Origin: Agrobacterium tumefaciens
GTDB lineage: Bacteria; Pseudomonadota; Alphaproteobacteria; Rhizobiales; Rhizobiaceae
Assembly (NCBI GenBank): GCA_025560025.1
Contig: CP048486.1
Coordinates: 744,001 to 808,000 of the forward strand
Direction of reading: 5' to 3'
Length of the DNA stretch: 64,000 bases
The notes beneath the pieces were generated by a model, which was not told where the DNA came from, ran no database searches, and saw nothing but the letters and a program-made list of their open reading frames with translations. Within the stretch, counting starts at the first letter, position 1, and each line of letters starts with the position of its first letter. Positions 18,911 through 27,837 of this stretch are shown here, one piece after another. The translations under genes and the position numbers were made by a program.

Positions 18911-21598
18911 ATGACCACAGCCGGAGAGGACAGGACAGGCAGAAAGCGCCCGACCGGCGCGTTCGCGCAGCGGCCGGACCTTGCCCGCCGGGTTGCCGCC
19001 AAGCGCTTCTTCGCTAAAATCGTACTGCTTTCGGAAAAAATTGCGCCGAAAACGCTGTGGCCGCTCTCCATCGCCGCCGTGTTTCTGGCGCTTGCCTGGT
19101 TCGGTCTCTACCGGCACATGCCGGATTTCCTGCGGCTCGGCGTTGTTTTCGTGCTGGTTTTCAGTTTCATCGCCACGCTTTTGCCAATCCTGCGGCTGAA
19201 ATGGCCGACGGATAATGATGCATCCCGCCTGCTTGAAGATCGCAACGGTCTGGCGCACCAGCCGGTTGGCGTGCAGGAGGACGAACCGGCCTTCGATACG
19301 CCCTTTTCGCGAACGCTGTGGAAAGAACATCAGATCCGCATGGCGGAGCGCATCGCCGCGCTGAATGCCGGCCTGCCGAAACCCGATATCGCCCGTTATG
19401 ACCGCCTCGCGCTGCGCGCCCTTCCCGCCCTTCTTCTGGCGGCCGCCTTCGGTTTTTCCTATTCCAACGGTGCGGGCACGATTGCCGATGCCTTCCGCAG
19501 CCGACCGGCCGTCGGTCCCCTCAATCCCGATATCCGTCTCGATGCCTGGGTCACGCCGCCATCCTATACCGGCCGCGCGCCGATTTTCCTGACCGGACGC
19601 GACGCAACCAACCGTGACGCGGTTTCCGTGCCGCAGTCCTCCAAGCTGACGATCCGCATGACCGGCGGCGATGGCGGCGAGGAAGTGACTTTCGAGCCTG
19701 AAATGGCAGGCGCGCTGCAAAAGCTTGCGCCGGAAGCGGCGCGTGCCGATAGCGCAAGCGGCGATATCGCCGTTCAAACGCCGGTTCGTTCGGCAGACCA
19801 GCCCGTCGCGCCGCGCACTTTCGCCATGGATGTTACCGAAAGCGGTATGATCACCGCCAATGGCGAACAATGGGTGTTCAACGTCATCCCCGACCAGCCG
19901 CCCAGCATCGCCTTCGACAATATGCCGCGCCGGGCCGTTAACGGCGCGCTGGAAATCGGCTTCACCGCCAAGGACGATTATGGGCTGAAGGAAGCTCACG
20001 CCATCATCGAGCCGATTGGCGTTGCGGAAGGTGCGACCGCGCTTTATCCGCCGCCGGAATTCAAGCTCGATCTGCCGCGACAGAATAATCGCGAGATCAA
20101 GGGCCTGACCAGCCGCAACCTGACCGAACATCCGATGGCGGGAAAACGCGTGCGCATCACGCTGGTGGCGACTGACGGCGCCGGCCAGACCGGCCGCAGC
20201 CCCGCGCATGAAATGGTGCTGCCGGGCCGCAACTTCTCCGAACCGCTGGCGGCCTCCATTGCCGAGCAGCGGCAGATTTTCTCGCTCGACACACGCCAGA
20301 TGCCGAAGGCGATTGCCTATAACGAGGCGGTGGGCATGCGCCCCGAAGAGACCATTCCCAACACCACCCATTATCTCCTGCTGCAATCGGCGCAGACCCG
20401 CATGCGGCTCGCCTATAATGAGGAAATGCTGAAGGACACGGCCGATTATCTCTGGGAAATCGCGCTCGGCATTGAGGATGGCGACCTTTCGCAGGCCGAA
20501 AGACGCCTGCGCGATGCGCAGACTGCGCTTTCCGAAGCGCTTCAGCGCAATGCCTCCGACGAGGAAATCGCCAAGCTGATGCAGGAATTGCGGGAAGCCA
20601 TGCAGCAATTCATGAGCGAGCTAGCGCAGCGCATGCAGAATGCGCCGCAAGCCAACATGAACAGCCAAGCACAAAACGTGCTGCGCCAGCGCGATCTGGA
20701 AAACATGATGAACCAGATCGAAAACCTCGCCCGTTCCGGCAATCGCGACGCGGCGCAGGAAATGCTCTCGCAGCTGCAGCGCATGATGAACAATCTACAG
20801 GCCGGCCGGCCGCAGCGTCAGGGTCAACAGGGGCAGCAGCAGAGCAGCAAGATGCGCCAGCAGATCGACAAGCTGGGCGAAATCCTGCAGCAGCAGCAAA
20901 AGCTGATGGACGAAACCTTCAAGCTCGATCAGGCGCTGCGCGACCGGATGCAGCGCGGTGACCCGCAGCAGGGCGACGACGAGCAGCAGATGGGTGAAAA
21001 CGGCCAGCAACCGCAAGAGGGACAGCAGGGTCAACAAGGCGAAAATGGCCAGCAGGGCGGACAGCCAAGTGACCAGATGACCGCCGAACAATTGCGTGAA
21101 GCGCTGAAAAACCTGCGGGCGCAGCAGGATGCGCTCGGCAAGCAGCTCGGCGAATTGCAGCAGGGGCTACGCGATCTCGGCATGGAACCGGGCGAAAACT
21201 TCGGCAAGGCGCAGCAGGAAATGCAGGGCGCCGGCGAGGCGCTGGGCAAGGGCCAGGGCGAGCAGGCTGTCGAAGGTCAGGGCAATGCGCTCAATGCGCT
21301 GCGTCAGGGCGCGCAGGACATGATGGGCCAGATCATGCAGGCCATGCGCCAACAGGGCCAGCAGCCCGGACAGGGTCAGGAGGGCATGGCGGGCCAGGGC
21401 GGCCAGAACGGCCGCGACCCGCTCGGCCGTCCGCGCAGCACCACCGGCCCGGATTTCGGCGATCAGGTGAAGGTGCCTGATGAGATCGACGTGCAGCGCG
21501 CCCGCGAAATCCTCGAAGCCATCCGCGAAAAACTCGGCAACAATCCGCCCGGTGAAATCGAACGGCGGTATCTGGAGCGATTGCTGGACATACAGTGA
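18911..21598 (+). CDS. TIGR02302 family membrane protein with Gln-rich coiled-coil C-terminus
   Basis: 895 residues from ATG 18911. Three hydrophobic segments occur near the N-terminus (LSIAAVFLALAWFGLY, GVVFVLVFSFIATLLPIL, ALPALLLAAAFGFSYS). A large periplasmic-like region with the pattern DAWVTPPSYTGRAPIFLTG follows. After about residue 500 comes a long helical stretch that becomes extremely rich in Gln, Gly and Met (about residues 640-830), ending ERRYLERLLDIQ. This architecture matches the alphaproteobacterial TIGR02302/DUF4175 family of unknown function. It stands alone between lysA and a palindromic repeat. A cell-envelope role is inferred from topology only. Confidence 0.88.
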   Translation: MTTAGEDRTGRKRPTGAFAQRPDLARRVAAKRFFAKIVLLSEKIAPKTLWPLSIAAVFLALAWFGLYRHMPDFLRLGVVFVLVFSFIATLLPILRLKWPTDNDASRLLEDRNGLAHQPVGVQEDEPAFDTPFSRTLWKEHQIRMAERIAALNAGLPKPDIARYDRLALRALPALLLAAAFGFSYSNGAGTIADAFRSRPAVGPLNPDIRLDAWVTPPSYTGRAPIFLTGRDATNRDAVSVPQSSKLTIRMTGGDGGEEVTFEPEMAGALQKLAPEAARADSASGDIAVQTPVRSADQPVAPRTFAMDVTESGMITANGEQWVFNVIPDQPPSIAFDNMPRRAVNGALEIGFTAKDDYGLKEAHAIIEPIGVAEGATALYPPPEFKLDLPRQNNREIKGLTSRNLTEHPMAGKRVRITLVATDGAGQTGRSPAHEMVLPGRNFSEPLAASIAEQRQIFSLDTRQMPKAIAYNEAVGMRPEETIPNTTHYLLLQSAQTRMRLAYNEEMLKDTADYLWEIALGIEDGDLSQAERRLRDAQTALSEALQRNASDEEIAKLMQELREAMQQFMSELAQRMQNAPQANMNSQAQNVLRQRDLENMMNQIENLARSGNRDAAQEMLSQLQRMMNNLQAGRPQRQGQQGQQQSSKMRQQIDKLGEILQQQQKLMDETFKLDQALRDRMQRGDPQQGDDEQQMGENGQQPQEGQQGQQGENGQQGGQPSDQMTAEQLREALKNLRAQQDALGKQLGELQQGLRDLGMEPGENFGKAQQEMQGAGEALGKGQGEQAVEGQGNALNALRQGAQDMMGQIMQAMRQQGQQPGQGQEGMAGQGGQNGRDPLGRPRSTTGPDFGDQVKVPDEIDVQRAREILEAIREKLGNNPPGEIERRYLERLLDIQ

Positions 21599-21650
21599 GG
21601 GTTACGCACAGGCAATGCTGCGGCTCATTATGTCTTCAACGCCTGAACTT

Positions 21651-21770
21651 TTCCGTCATGCCGGACTTGATCCGGCATCCAGTCGACGCGCGTCTGCGCG
21701 GCGGAAAGAATCCTTTCAGCCCAAGGACTTGGGCTGGCTATATTCCGGCTCAAGGCCGGAATGACGGAAG
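21651..21770. repeat. Palindromic intergenic repeat element
   Basis: Outer arms TTCCGTCAT (21651) and ATGACGGAA (21761) bracket nested palindromes: GCCGGACTTGATCCGGC, AGCCCAAGGACTTGGGCT and ATTCCGGCTCAAGGCCGGAAT. It is typical of short interspersed palindromes in rhizobial intergenic DNA, and related to the half element at 28,980. Confidence 0.75.
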
Positions 21771-21812
21771 GTGGGAATAGCGCAACGACGACTGCGGTGA
21801 TGTCCGGCCAAC

Positions 21813-21840
21813 AAAAAAGGCGGCCCGAAGGCCGCCCTTT
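21813..21840 (-). terminator. Intrinsic terminator after cpdR
   Basis: On the minus strand, GGGCGGCC-TTCG-GGCCGCC followed by TTTTTT, just beyond the cpdR stop at 21862. It is a perfect stem with a stable UUCG-type tetraloop. Confidence 0.92.
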
Positions 21841-21861
21841 AAATCTCTTCAATCTCGACAC

Positions 21862-22221
21862 TCAGGCTGCAAGCGCCCGCGCTACAGCCTTGCGGATATC
21901 CGGAAGCGCAAAGGGTTTGGAAACCACATCGACGATCTTCTCCGCAAGATCGTCAGCCCGTTCTCGCTGCTCGGCATAACCCGTCATCAGCAGGATGCGC
22001 ATGGCCGGGAAGCGTTCAGCGGCGCGGTGCGCCAGCTCGATGCCATCCATGACCGGCATGCGGATATCCGAAAGAAGAAGATCGAAACTGGTTTCCTGAA
22101 GCTTTTCCAGCCCCTGCTCGCCGTCTGCCGCCTCATGGGTCTCATGACCGTCGAGACGCAGCGCGCGGGCGACGAAAGCCCGCAATGCATCCTCGTCTTC
22201 GGTAATCAAAATCTTCGCCAT
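21862..22221 (-). CDS. cpdR: CpdR-type single-domain response regulator
   Basis: 119 residues, a lone receiver domain. The acidic pocket is EDED near residue 8, the phospho-acceptor Asp is in LLLSDIRMPVMDG, Thr is in LLMTGYA and Lys is in VVSKPF. Start MAKILITEDEDALRAFVARAL and overall similarity identify CpdR, which in Caulobacter and Sinorhizobium controls ClpXP-dependent proteolysis of cell-cycle regulators. Its unphosphorylated form primes the protease at the pole. It is transcribed alone, with its own terminator. Confidence 0.92.
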   Translation of the reverse strand: MAKILITEDEDALRAFVARALRLDGHETHEAADGEQGLEKLQETSFDLLLSDIRMPVMDGIELAHRAAERFPAMRILLMTGYAEQRERADDLAEKIVDVVSKPFALPDIRKAVARALAA

Positions 22222-22290
22222 CAATCATTGCTCCTGGGCATCATTTCCAGCCGTGAGCAACATCGCAGGCTCCTCTTTTCAAGAGGTAAA

Positions 22291-22311
22291 CACCCAGCCT
22301 TTCGCTGGGTG
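22291..22311 (-). terminator. Probable terminator of hpt
   Basis: Stem CACCCAGC / GCTGGGTG with a 5-base loop, downstream of the leftward hpt stop. It is followed in that direction by a short T-run (TTTACC), so moderate strength. Confidence 0.6.
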
Positions 22312-22363
22312 GATGGTTAACGAGGCGTCTCCGCAATGTGCCATCCCGGCACGGCGAAAAAGC

Positions 22364-22906
22364 TCAGGCGTCGCCGGTCACGACGCCGACGAAAGGCAGT
22401 TCGCGGAAGGCATAAGCCACATCCATGCCGTAACCCACGACGAAATAGTCCGGACATTCGAAACCGACATAATCGGCCTCCAGATCTTCCTTGCGCTTGA
22501 CCTTCTTGTCCAGCAGCACGGCGATGGTGACGTTGCGGGCGCCGCGTTCGTAAAGCAGTTCCTTGGCGAAACGCAAAGTGCGGCCGGATTCGAGAATATC
22601 GTCGATCAGGAGGACATCGCGGTCTTTCACATCGCTGTCGATATCCTTGACGATCCGCACCCCTTGCGAAACCGTGCCGGCGCCATAGCTCGACAGCGTG
22701 ATGAATTCGACTTCGGGCGCAAGACCGCTGTCATGCAGCGCGCGGATAAGATCGGCCGCGAAAATGAACGATCCCTTGAGCACGGCAATGACCAGCAAAT
22801 CCTTGGTCGGGCCGCTGGCGATGTGCCTGGCCATGTCGCGATTGCGCTCGGCGATCTGCTCGGCGGTGTAAAGCGGCTCGATATTTTTTCCACGGACGAC
22901 GGGCAT
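22364..22906 (-). CDS. hpt: Hypoxanthine phosphoribosyltransferase
   Basis: 180 residues. The PRPP-binding loop is VLLIDDILESGRTL at residues ~98-111. The flexible-loop region SSYGAG and the pyrophosphate-binding LKGSFIFAADL are in the expected order, and the C-terminal VGYGMDVAYAFRELPFVGVV is diagnostic. It salvages hypoxanthine, and usually guanine, to IMP/GMP. It lies just downstream of the hypothetical gene at 22975 in the same direction. Confidence 0.95.
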   Translation of the reverse strand: MPVVRGKNIEPLYTAEQIAERNRDMARHIASGPTKDLLVIAVLKGSFIFAADLIRALHDSGLAPEVEFITLSSYGAGTVSQGVRIVKDIDSDVKDRDVLLIDDILESGRTLRFAKELLYERGARNVTIAVLLDKKVKRKEDLEADYVGFECPDYFVVGYGMDVAYAFRELPFVGVVTGDA

Positions 22907-22974
22907 TCTTACTCCTGTGCTACGCCTTGCCGATTTTACCTTTCAGTAAAAATACAGGAGACGCGTTAGCACAG

Positions 22975-23652
22975 TCAGCGTTCGGACGCACCCGCCTCGA
23001 CGAAGGAAAGCTTGATGTCAGGCATTTTTCCACCGGGATGGCGCAACTTTGCCGAAAAACCATGGCTGAAGCCAGGCTGCATCTGCCTGACCGGCGGCTC
23101 GATGACCATGCTGGCCAAGAGCTGTCCCTTGGCAATGAAGAGGTCGGCGCGAAGCGCGGGCACGTCCTCAACCGCTGTTCCGTTGTTTTCAACGATGCCG
23201 TTGATGAGCAGGACCTCCATGCCGCCCGCCTCCTGCGGGGTAACGGTGACATGGGAGATGGCAAGCGGGTTAACAGGCGCGGCAACAGCCGATTTTTCCG
23301 GCACGACGACCGACAGGCCGCCCGAGCAGATGAAAACAAAAATGGCGAGCCCCGCGACCAGCGCCGAATAGGCATCCGCAGACAGTCGCGACAATTTGCG
23401 ATCCACCCAGCCGACGAATGCCAAACCGAGCACGCCCGCGGTGACGGGTGGTTTTTGCTTCTGCCGACGCGCCGCACCACGGTTGTCGTTTCCGGGCCGA
23501 GGCGAACGGTTTTCCTTGATGGTGACAAATTCCGCGTCTACCACATCGCGATCGGGATTTGCTGCGCGCGCCGAGCGGCGCACCGGCGTTTCCGGCATCA
23601 GGAGGTCGAAATCGAATGCCGCTTGCCGGCGAGATGAACGGAACATAGCCAT
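22975..23652 (-). CDS. Single-span membrane protein, DUF3426-like
   Basis: 225 residues from ATG 23652 (GGGGAATTCT upstream). The N-terminal ~80 residues are basic and disordered. One membrane helix (ALVAGLAIFVFICSGGLSVVV) is followed by a periplasmic FxLyD/DUF3426-like beta domain, with phrases such as VLLINGIVENNGTAVEDVPALRADL and QPGFSHGFSAKLRHPGG. DUF3426 proteins normally have an N-terminal zinc ribbon; none is present here. It is divergent from ftsE and a regular neighbour of ftsEX in rhizobia. Function unknown. Confidence 0.75.
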   Translation of the reverse strand: MAMFRSSRRQAAFDFDLLMPETPVRRSARAANPDRDVVDAEFVTIKENRSPRPGNDNRGAARRQKQKPPVTAGVLGLAFVGWVDRKLSRLSADAYSALVAGLAIFVFICSGGLSVVVPEKSAVAAPVNPLAISHVTVTPQEAGGMEVLLINGIVENNGTAVEDVPALRADLFIAKGQLLASMVIEPPVRQMQPGFSHGFSAKLRHPGGKMPDIKLSFVEAGASER

Positions 23653-23846
23653 AGAATTCCCCGGTCAGGTTTTCCGGCCCGCAAAACTGGGCATTGCAAC
23701 GAATCCTGCCAAGTTTTAAATTTAAATGGTTAATGCTTCGCAAAAACGGCTCGCGCAGGCCACCGGATCCGGGTTAGACCCCGACATCCGAACCCCACGC
23801 GCCAGCGGCTTGCGAACCACCACGAAACGAAGAGACTGGAAGTCCG

Positions 23847-24506
23847 TTGATCCATTTCGAAAATGTCGGGTTGCGTTACGGCATGGGACCCGAGATCCTG
23901 AGGGACATGACCTTCGACATTCCCAAGGGCTCGTTCCAGTTTCTGACCGGCCCTTCTGGTGCCGGCAAGACCACGCTGCTCCGCCTGCTTTTGATGTCGC
24001 TGCAGCCGACCCGTGGCAATATCCGCATGTTCAACCGCGATGTGTCGCGCATTCCGCGCAGCGAGCTGCCGATGCTGCGCCGCCGCGTTGGCATCGTGTT
24101 TCAGGATTTCCGGCTGCTCGATCATCTGACGACCTATGAAAATGTCGCCCTGCCGCTGCGCGTGCGTGGCAAGGAAGAGAGCGCCTATCGCAACGACGTG
24201 ATCGAGCTTTTGAAATGGGTCGGGCTCGGCGAGCGTATCAACGTGCTGCCGGCCATCCTCTCCGGCGGGGAAAAGCAGCGTGCCGCCATTGCCCGCGCGC
24301 TGATGGACCAGCCGGAAATATTGCTGGCCGACGAACCGACCGGCAATGTCGATCCGCCAATGGCCAAGCGCCTTCTCAACCTCTTTCTGGAACTCAACCG
24401 GCTGGGCACGGCCGTCGTCATCGCCACCCATGATTTTGGCCTGATGGACCAGATCGATGCGCGCCGGATGATCCTGACCGAAGGGCGGCTCGATATCTAT
24501 GAATGA
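23847..24506 (+). CDS. ftsE: Cell-division ATP-binding protein FtsE
   Basis: 219 residues. Only a TTG start fits the family N-terminus (MIHFENVGLRYGMGPEILRD). Walker A is TGPSGAGKTTLLRLLL, the ABC signature is LSGGEKQR, Walker B is ILLADEPTGNVD, and the H-loop is ATHD. With FtsX it forms an ABC complex that activates periplasmic peptidoglycan hydrolases at the division site. The 3' end overlaps ftsX by 8 bases, so translation is coupled. Confidence 0.95.
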   Translation: MIHFENVGLRYGMGPEILRDMTFDIPKGSFQFLTGPSGAGKTTLLRLLLMSLQPTRGNIRMFNRDVSRIPRSELPMLRRRVGIVFQDFRLLDHLTTYENVALPLRVRGKEESAYRNDVIELLKWVGLGERINVLPAILSGGEKQRAAIARALMDQPEILLADEPTGNVDPPMAKRLLNLFLELNRLGTAVVIATHDFGLMDQIDARRMILTEGRLDIYE

Positions 24507-25506
24507 GATCAACCGCAAACCGTTGAAGCCTGAAGCGGCACAGCCGAAGCGCCCACCCATGCGCATCCGCCCCATGGCGCCCATCCTGCCGCCCTCCAAC
24601 ATTCAGGGCAATGCGCTGATGGTGGTCATCGCCATCATGGCCTTTCTTGCGTGCCTCACACTCGGTGCGGTCTCCATGGTGCGCGCCACCGCCGCCACCT
24701 GGCAGAGCCAGATTTCCCGCGAGATCACCATCCAGATCAAGCCCGAGGACGGGCTGGACATGACGGCGGCACTTAACAAGGCGCGCAATCTGGCGCTCAC
24801 CTTCGTCGGCACGCGCGACGGTACGATCCTCGACGATGCCGCCACCTCACGCCTGCTGGAACCGTGGCTCGGCAGCGGTCTCGACCTTTCCGAACTGCCG
24901 ATCCCACGCCTCGTCGTCATCACCATCGACGAAAACAACCCGCCCGATTTTCAGGCAATGCGCGACATGCTGAAGGCCGAACTTCCGCAGGCGTTTCTCG
25001 ACGACCACCGCACATGGGTGGACAGGCTGGTCTCCATGGCCAGAACCACGGTCATGATCGGCGTCGGCGTTTTGATTCTCGTCTTCACCGCCATGGTGCT
25101 GACGGTGGTTTTTGCAACCCGCGGCGCACTTTCCGGCAACCGGCACATCGTCGAGGTCCTGCATTTCGTCGGTGCCGAAAGCAGCTTCGTGGCGCGGGAA
25201 TTCCAGAAGCACTTCCTGAAAATCAGCCTCAAGGGGGCAGCGGCGGGCAGCGCGCTGGCGGCGACGGTTTTTCTTGCAGCCGGTTTCTGGCAGTCGAGCA
25301 CTGTCGCCACACCGCAGAGCGATCAGGCAAGCGCGCTTTTCGGCTCTTTCTCGGTCGGTCTCGGCGGTTATATCGGCATCGCGACAACCATGATCATCAT
25401 CGCGCTTCTCACCACCATCACGGCGCGCGTAACAGTTATTCGCACGATTGACGATATCGACCGGGTGCGTTCCGATCCGTCGAAAAGCGATGGTCTTGCG
25501 TCTTAA
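24499..25506 (+). CDS. ftsX: Cell-division permease FtsX
   Basis: 335 residues with the FtsX topology: a cytoplasmic N-terminus, helix ALMVVIAIMAFLACLTLGAV, a large periplasmic loop with EITIQIKPEDG, then three helices. The second is TTVMIGVGVLILVFTAMVL, and the last contains GYIGIATTMIIIALLTTI. The family phrase VEVLHFVGAESSFVAREFQKHFL marks the cytoplasmic loop. It acts with FtsE to relay ATP hydrolysis to cell-wall hydrolases. Confidence 0.94.
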   Translation: MNEINRKPLKPEAAQPKRPPMRIRPMAPILPPSNIQGNALMVVIAIMAFLACLTLGAVSMVRATAATWQSQISREITIQIKPEDGLDMTAALNKARNLALTFVGTRDGTILDDAATSRLLEPWLGSGLDLSELPIPRLVVITIDENNPPDFQAMRDMLKAELPQAFLDDHRTWVDRLVSMARTTVMIGVGVLILVFTAMVLTVVFATRGALSGNRHIVEVLHFVGAESSFVAREFQKHFLKISLKGAAAGSALAATVFLAAGFWQSSTVATPQSDQASALFGSFSVGLGGYIGIATTMIIIALLTTITARVTVIRTIDDIDRVRSDPSKSDGLAS

Positions 25507-25624
25507 ATGCCGGACCGGATTTCCCGAGTAAACTGAAACCGTTGCAAGCCGGATGTAACCTGCGGACGGTGGACAAAAATGCCTGTTCCTTGCCTTAATC
25601 GGCGAGTATTCAGGAGGAATGTTT

Positions 25625-26350
25625 GTGAGTCGGATGGACCAGGATCAGACAGGCACGCGACCGGCAAAAAAGAGCCTGCTGTCGCGGCGCGGTCGTTTGC
25701 GCCGTTTTATTCGTGGCCTCATCTTGCTTTGCGTCATCGCCCTCGGCGCTTTTTCCGGCGGCTTCCTGTGGTTTGCCGATTCCGTTGCCTCCATGCGCCC
25801 ACCGGAAGGCGCGAAGGGCGACGCGATTATCGTTCTGACCGGTGGTTACCAGCGCATTGAACAGGCAGTCGGCCTGCTGCGCGACGGCGTGGGCAAGCGC
25901 CTGCTGATCTCCGGCGTCAACCCAGCGACCACCCGTTCGCAAATCCGCAAGATGACCCAGGGCTCTTCGGACATGTTTTCCTGCTGCGTGGATATGGGCT
26001 ATAAGGCCATGGATACGATCGGCAACGCCAATGAGGCGGCAAGCTGGATACGCGATCACAACTATTCCGCCATCATCGTCGTCACCAACAATTACCATAT
26101 GCATCGCAGCCTGCATGAATTGCGCAATGCCAGCCCGCAAACGGAGTTCATTCCTTATCCCGTCATCAGCGCGGACCTTGCCCGGACCAACTGGTTCTCC
26201 GAGCCGGATGTGGTCAGAACCATGCTTTATGAATATTTGAAGTTCGTAGCGGCGGCGGGACGCGACCTGACCGGCTTCGGCAAGGGTGACGGCCTGCGCA
26301 AGGCCTCTGCCGATCATTCCGCGATGAAGGCTGCGAGCACTTCGCCCTGA
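25625..26350 (+). CDS. YdcF/SanA/ElyC family (DUF218) membrane protein
   Basis: About 241 residues. GTG 25625 is preferred because AGGAGG (25612-25617) is 7 bases away; the ATG at 25619 is too close. One N-terminal membrane helix (GLILLCVIALGAFSGGFLWF) is followed by the DUF218 domain: DAIIVLTGGYQRIEQAVGLL, RLLISGVNP, TIGNANEAASWI and IIVVTNNYHMHRS. ElyC/SanA relatives act in envelope integrity and peptidoglycan lipid-carrier metabolism. It lies between ftsX and plsC, a typical rhizobial order. Confidence 0.85.
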   Translation: MSRMDQDQTGTRPAKKSLLSRRGRLRRFIRGLILLCVIALGAFSGGFLWFADSVASMRPPEGAKGDAIIVLTGGYQRIEQAVGLLRDGVGKRLLISGVNPATTRSQIRKMTQGSSDMFSCCVDMGYKAMDTIGNANEAASWIRDHNYSAIIVVTNNYHMHRSLHELRNASPQTEFIPYPVISADLARTNWFSEPDVVRTMLYEYLKFVAAAGRDLTGFGKGDGLRKASADHSAMKAASTSP

Positions 26351-26466
26351 AAGGGGAGAGAAACGCGCTTGCTGCTTGGCCTTGTTTTCGTGTAGGCGTC
26401 TGGCATCGGCATCCGGCATCGAGGCGCTCAAAGTTTCGGAACGGCTGCATCCCGGGAAGGCTGTTG

Positions 26467-27264
26467 ATGCTCAAGCTGCGCTCTTTTCTTTTCAATACGC
26501 TGTTTTATCTCAATCTCATTGTCCGCATGATCGTGCTGACGCCGATCTATTTCATCCTGCCACGCAAGATCGCCTTCGAAATTCCCAAGAACTGGGCGCG
26601 ATCCAACCATTGGCTGATGAAAACCATCGTCGGCACCACCTTCGAGATCGAAGGGCTGGAAAACATTCCCGAGACCGGCTGCATCTTTGCGCCCAAACAT
26701 CAGTCCTTCTGGGATACCTATGCGCTGCTGCCCAATCTGCCAGACCCCGTCTACATTCTGAAACGGGAGTTGATGTGGATTCCGCTGTTCGGCTGGTATG
26801 TGATGAAACAGCGCATGATCCCGGTCAACCGCGCCGCACGCGGCAAGGTGATGCTGAAGGTCATGGAGCGGGCGAAGGAGGAAATGGCAGCCGGCCGCGA
26901 GCTCATCATCTATCCCGAAGGCACACGCCGTCCACCTGGTGCCGAACCCGAATATCGTTATGGCATTGCCCGGCTTTACCGCGATCTGCAGGTTCCGGTC
27001 ATTCCCGTCGCCATGCATCCCGGCCTCTTCTGGCCACGCCGCTCGACCATGCGCTATCCCGGCCATTTCAAGGTGCGTATCCTGCCGGCCATCGAGCCGG
27101 GGCTGGACCCCGACGTGTTTTTCAAGCGCCTGATCGACGTGACGGAAAAGGCGAGCGACGAGTTGCTGCTGGAAACCGCGCGCAACAACCCGCACCTGCC
27201 GCTGCCGCCGACCGCCATCAAGCGCATCGCCGAACTTCAGGGCAAGGATACAATCGCCGGCTGA
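26467..27264 (+). CDS. plsC: 1-acyl-sn-glycerol-3-phosphate acyltransferase
   Basis: 265 residues. An N-terminal hydrophobic segment (LFNTLFYLNLIVRMIVLTPIYFI) precedes the acyltransferase motifs. The usual HxxxxD block appears as KHQSFWD (H and D retained), with the glycerophosphate-binding YPEGTRRPPG and a third block VIPVAMHPGLFW. It acylates lysophosphatidic acid to phosphatidic acid at the inner membrane. The 3' end overlaps the convergent cyclotransferase gene by 28 bases. Confidence 0.93.
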   Translation: MLKLRSFLFNTLFYLNLIVRMIVLTPIYFILPRKIAFEIPKNWARSNHWLMKTIVGTTFEIEGLENIPETGCIFAPKHQSFWDTYALLPNLPDPVYILKRELMWIPLFGWYVMKQRMIPVNRAARGKVMLKVMERAKEEMAAGRELIIYPEGTRRPPGAEPEYRYGIARLYRDLQVPVIPVAMHPGLFWPRRSTMRYPGHFKVRILPAIEPGLDPDVFFKRLIDVTEKASDELLLETARNNPHLPLPPTAIKRIAELQGKDTIAG

Positions 27265-27788
27265 GCCGCGAGCGTGCCGACATTGGCGGCAATGCTTTCC
27301 AGCAGCGAGTCGCGAATGCCCATATCCTGCAGATGCTGCACGGTATTGAAGACGTAGTCCGTATTCGGCCCGGACCGGCCCGATGCGGCCGCGACGATGA
27401 CCGCCGCCTCGGTCACGCCCAGACCGCCAATATATTGCTCATGCGCGGGATCGGCCACATAGGTCACCGCGCTGCCGCGCCGGCCATCGGCAAAGGCAAT
27501 TGCAACAACACGTTCCTTGTAGACATTCGTTATGAGTTCACGTTCACGCAGATAGGTCATGACGGGGTCGTAGTCTTTTCCCCTGACGCGGAAGGCGACG
27601 CCAAGGCAGGAACCGCCGCGCTCCAGCCCCAGCACGAGGCCCGGCTTTTCCTCCGTGCCGCGATAGACGCTGGAACTGATGCAGAGCGAGCGACGATAGC
27701 CATGCAGCCGCGCCTGCTGCCTCTCCTCAAAGGCGAAGCCGGGGTTCCACATCAACGAACCGTAGCCAAAGACCCAAAAATCGTCCAT
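27237..27788 (-). CDS. Gamma-glutamylcyclotransferase (ChaC-like)
   Basis: 183 residues from ATG 27788. The N-terminal substrate loop is FWVFGYGSLMWNPGF, matching the YGSL motif of the cyclotransferase fold. The catalytic Glu is expected in the YLRERELITNVY region, as in ChaC. Relatives split glutathione to 5-oxoproline and Cys-Gly, or act on gamma-glutamyl amines. It converges with plsC and is divergent from the DUF2125 gene. Confidence 0.9.
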   Translation of the reverse strand: MDDFWVFGYGSLMWNPGFAFEERQQARLHGYRRSLCISSSVYRGTEEKPGLVLGLERGGSCLGVAFRVRGKDYDPVMTYLRERELITNVYKERVVAIAFADGRRGSAVTYVADPAHEQYIGGLGVTEAAVIVAAASGRSGPNTDYVFNTVQHLQDMGIRDSLLESIAANVGTLAAQPAIVSLP

Positions 27789-27837
27789 ATCCCAAGCCAA
27801 ATCAAAATTACCTGAAGTCTGTTCATCGGAGATCAAT

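Noticed and set aside
20820..21450. Gln/Gly-rich repeats as a separate repeat array or CRISPR
   Set aside because: It is an in-frame low-complexity part of the TIGR02302 protein; no spacer-repeat structure is present anywhere in the window.
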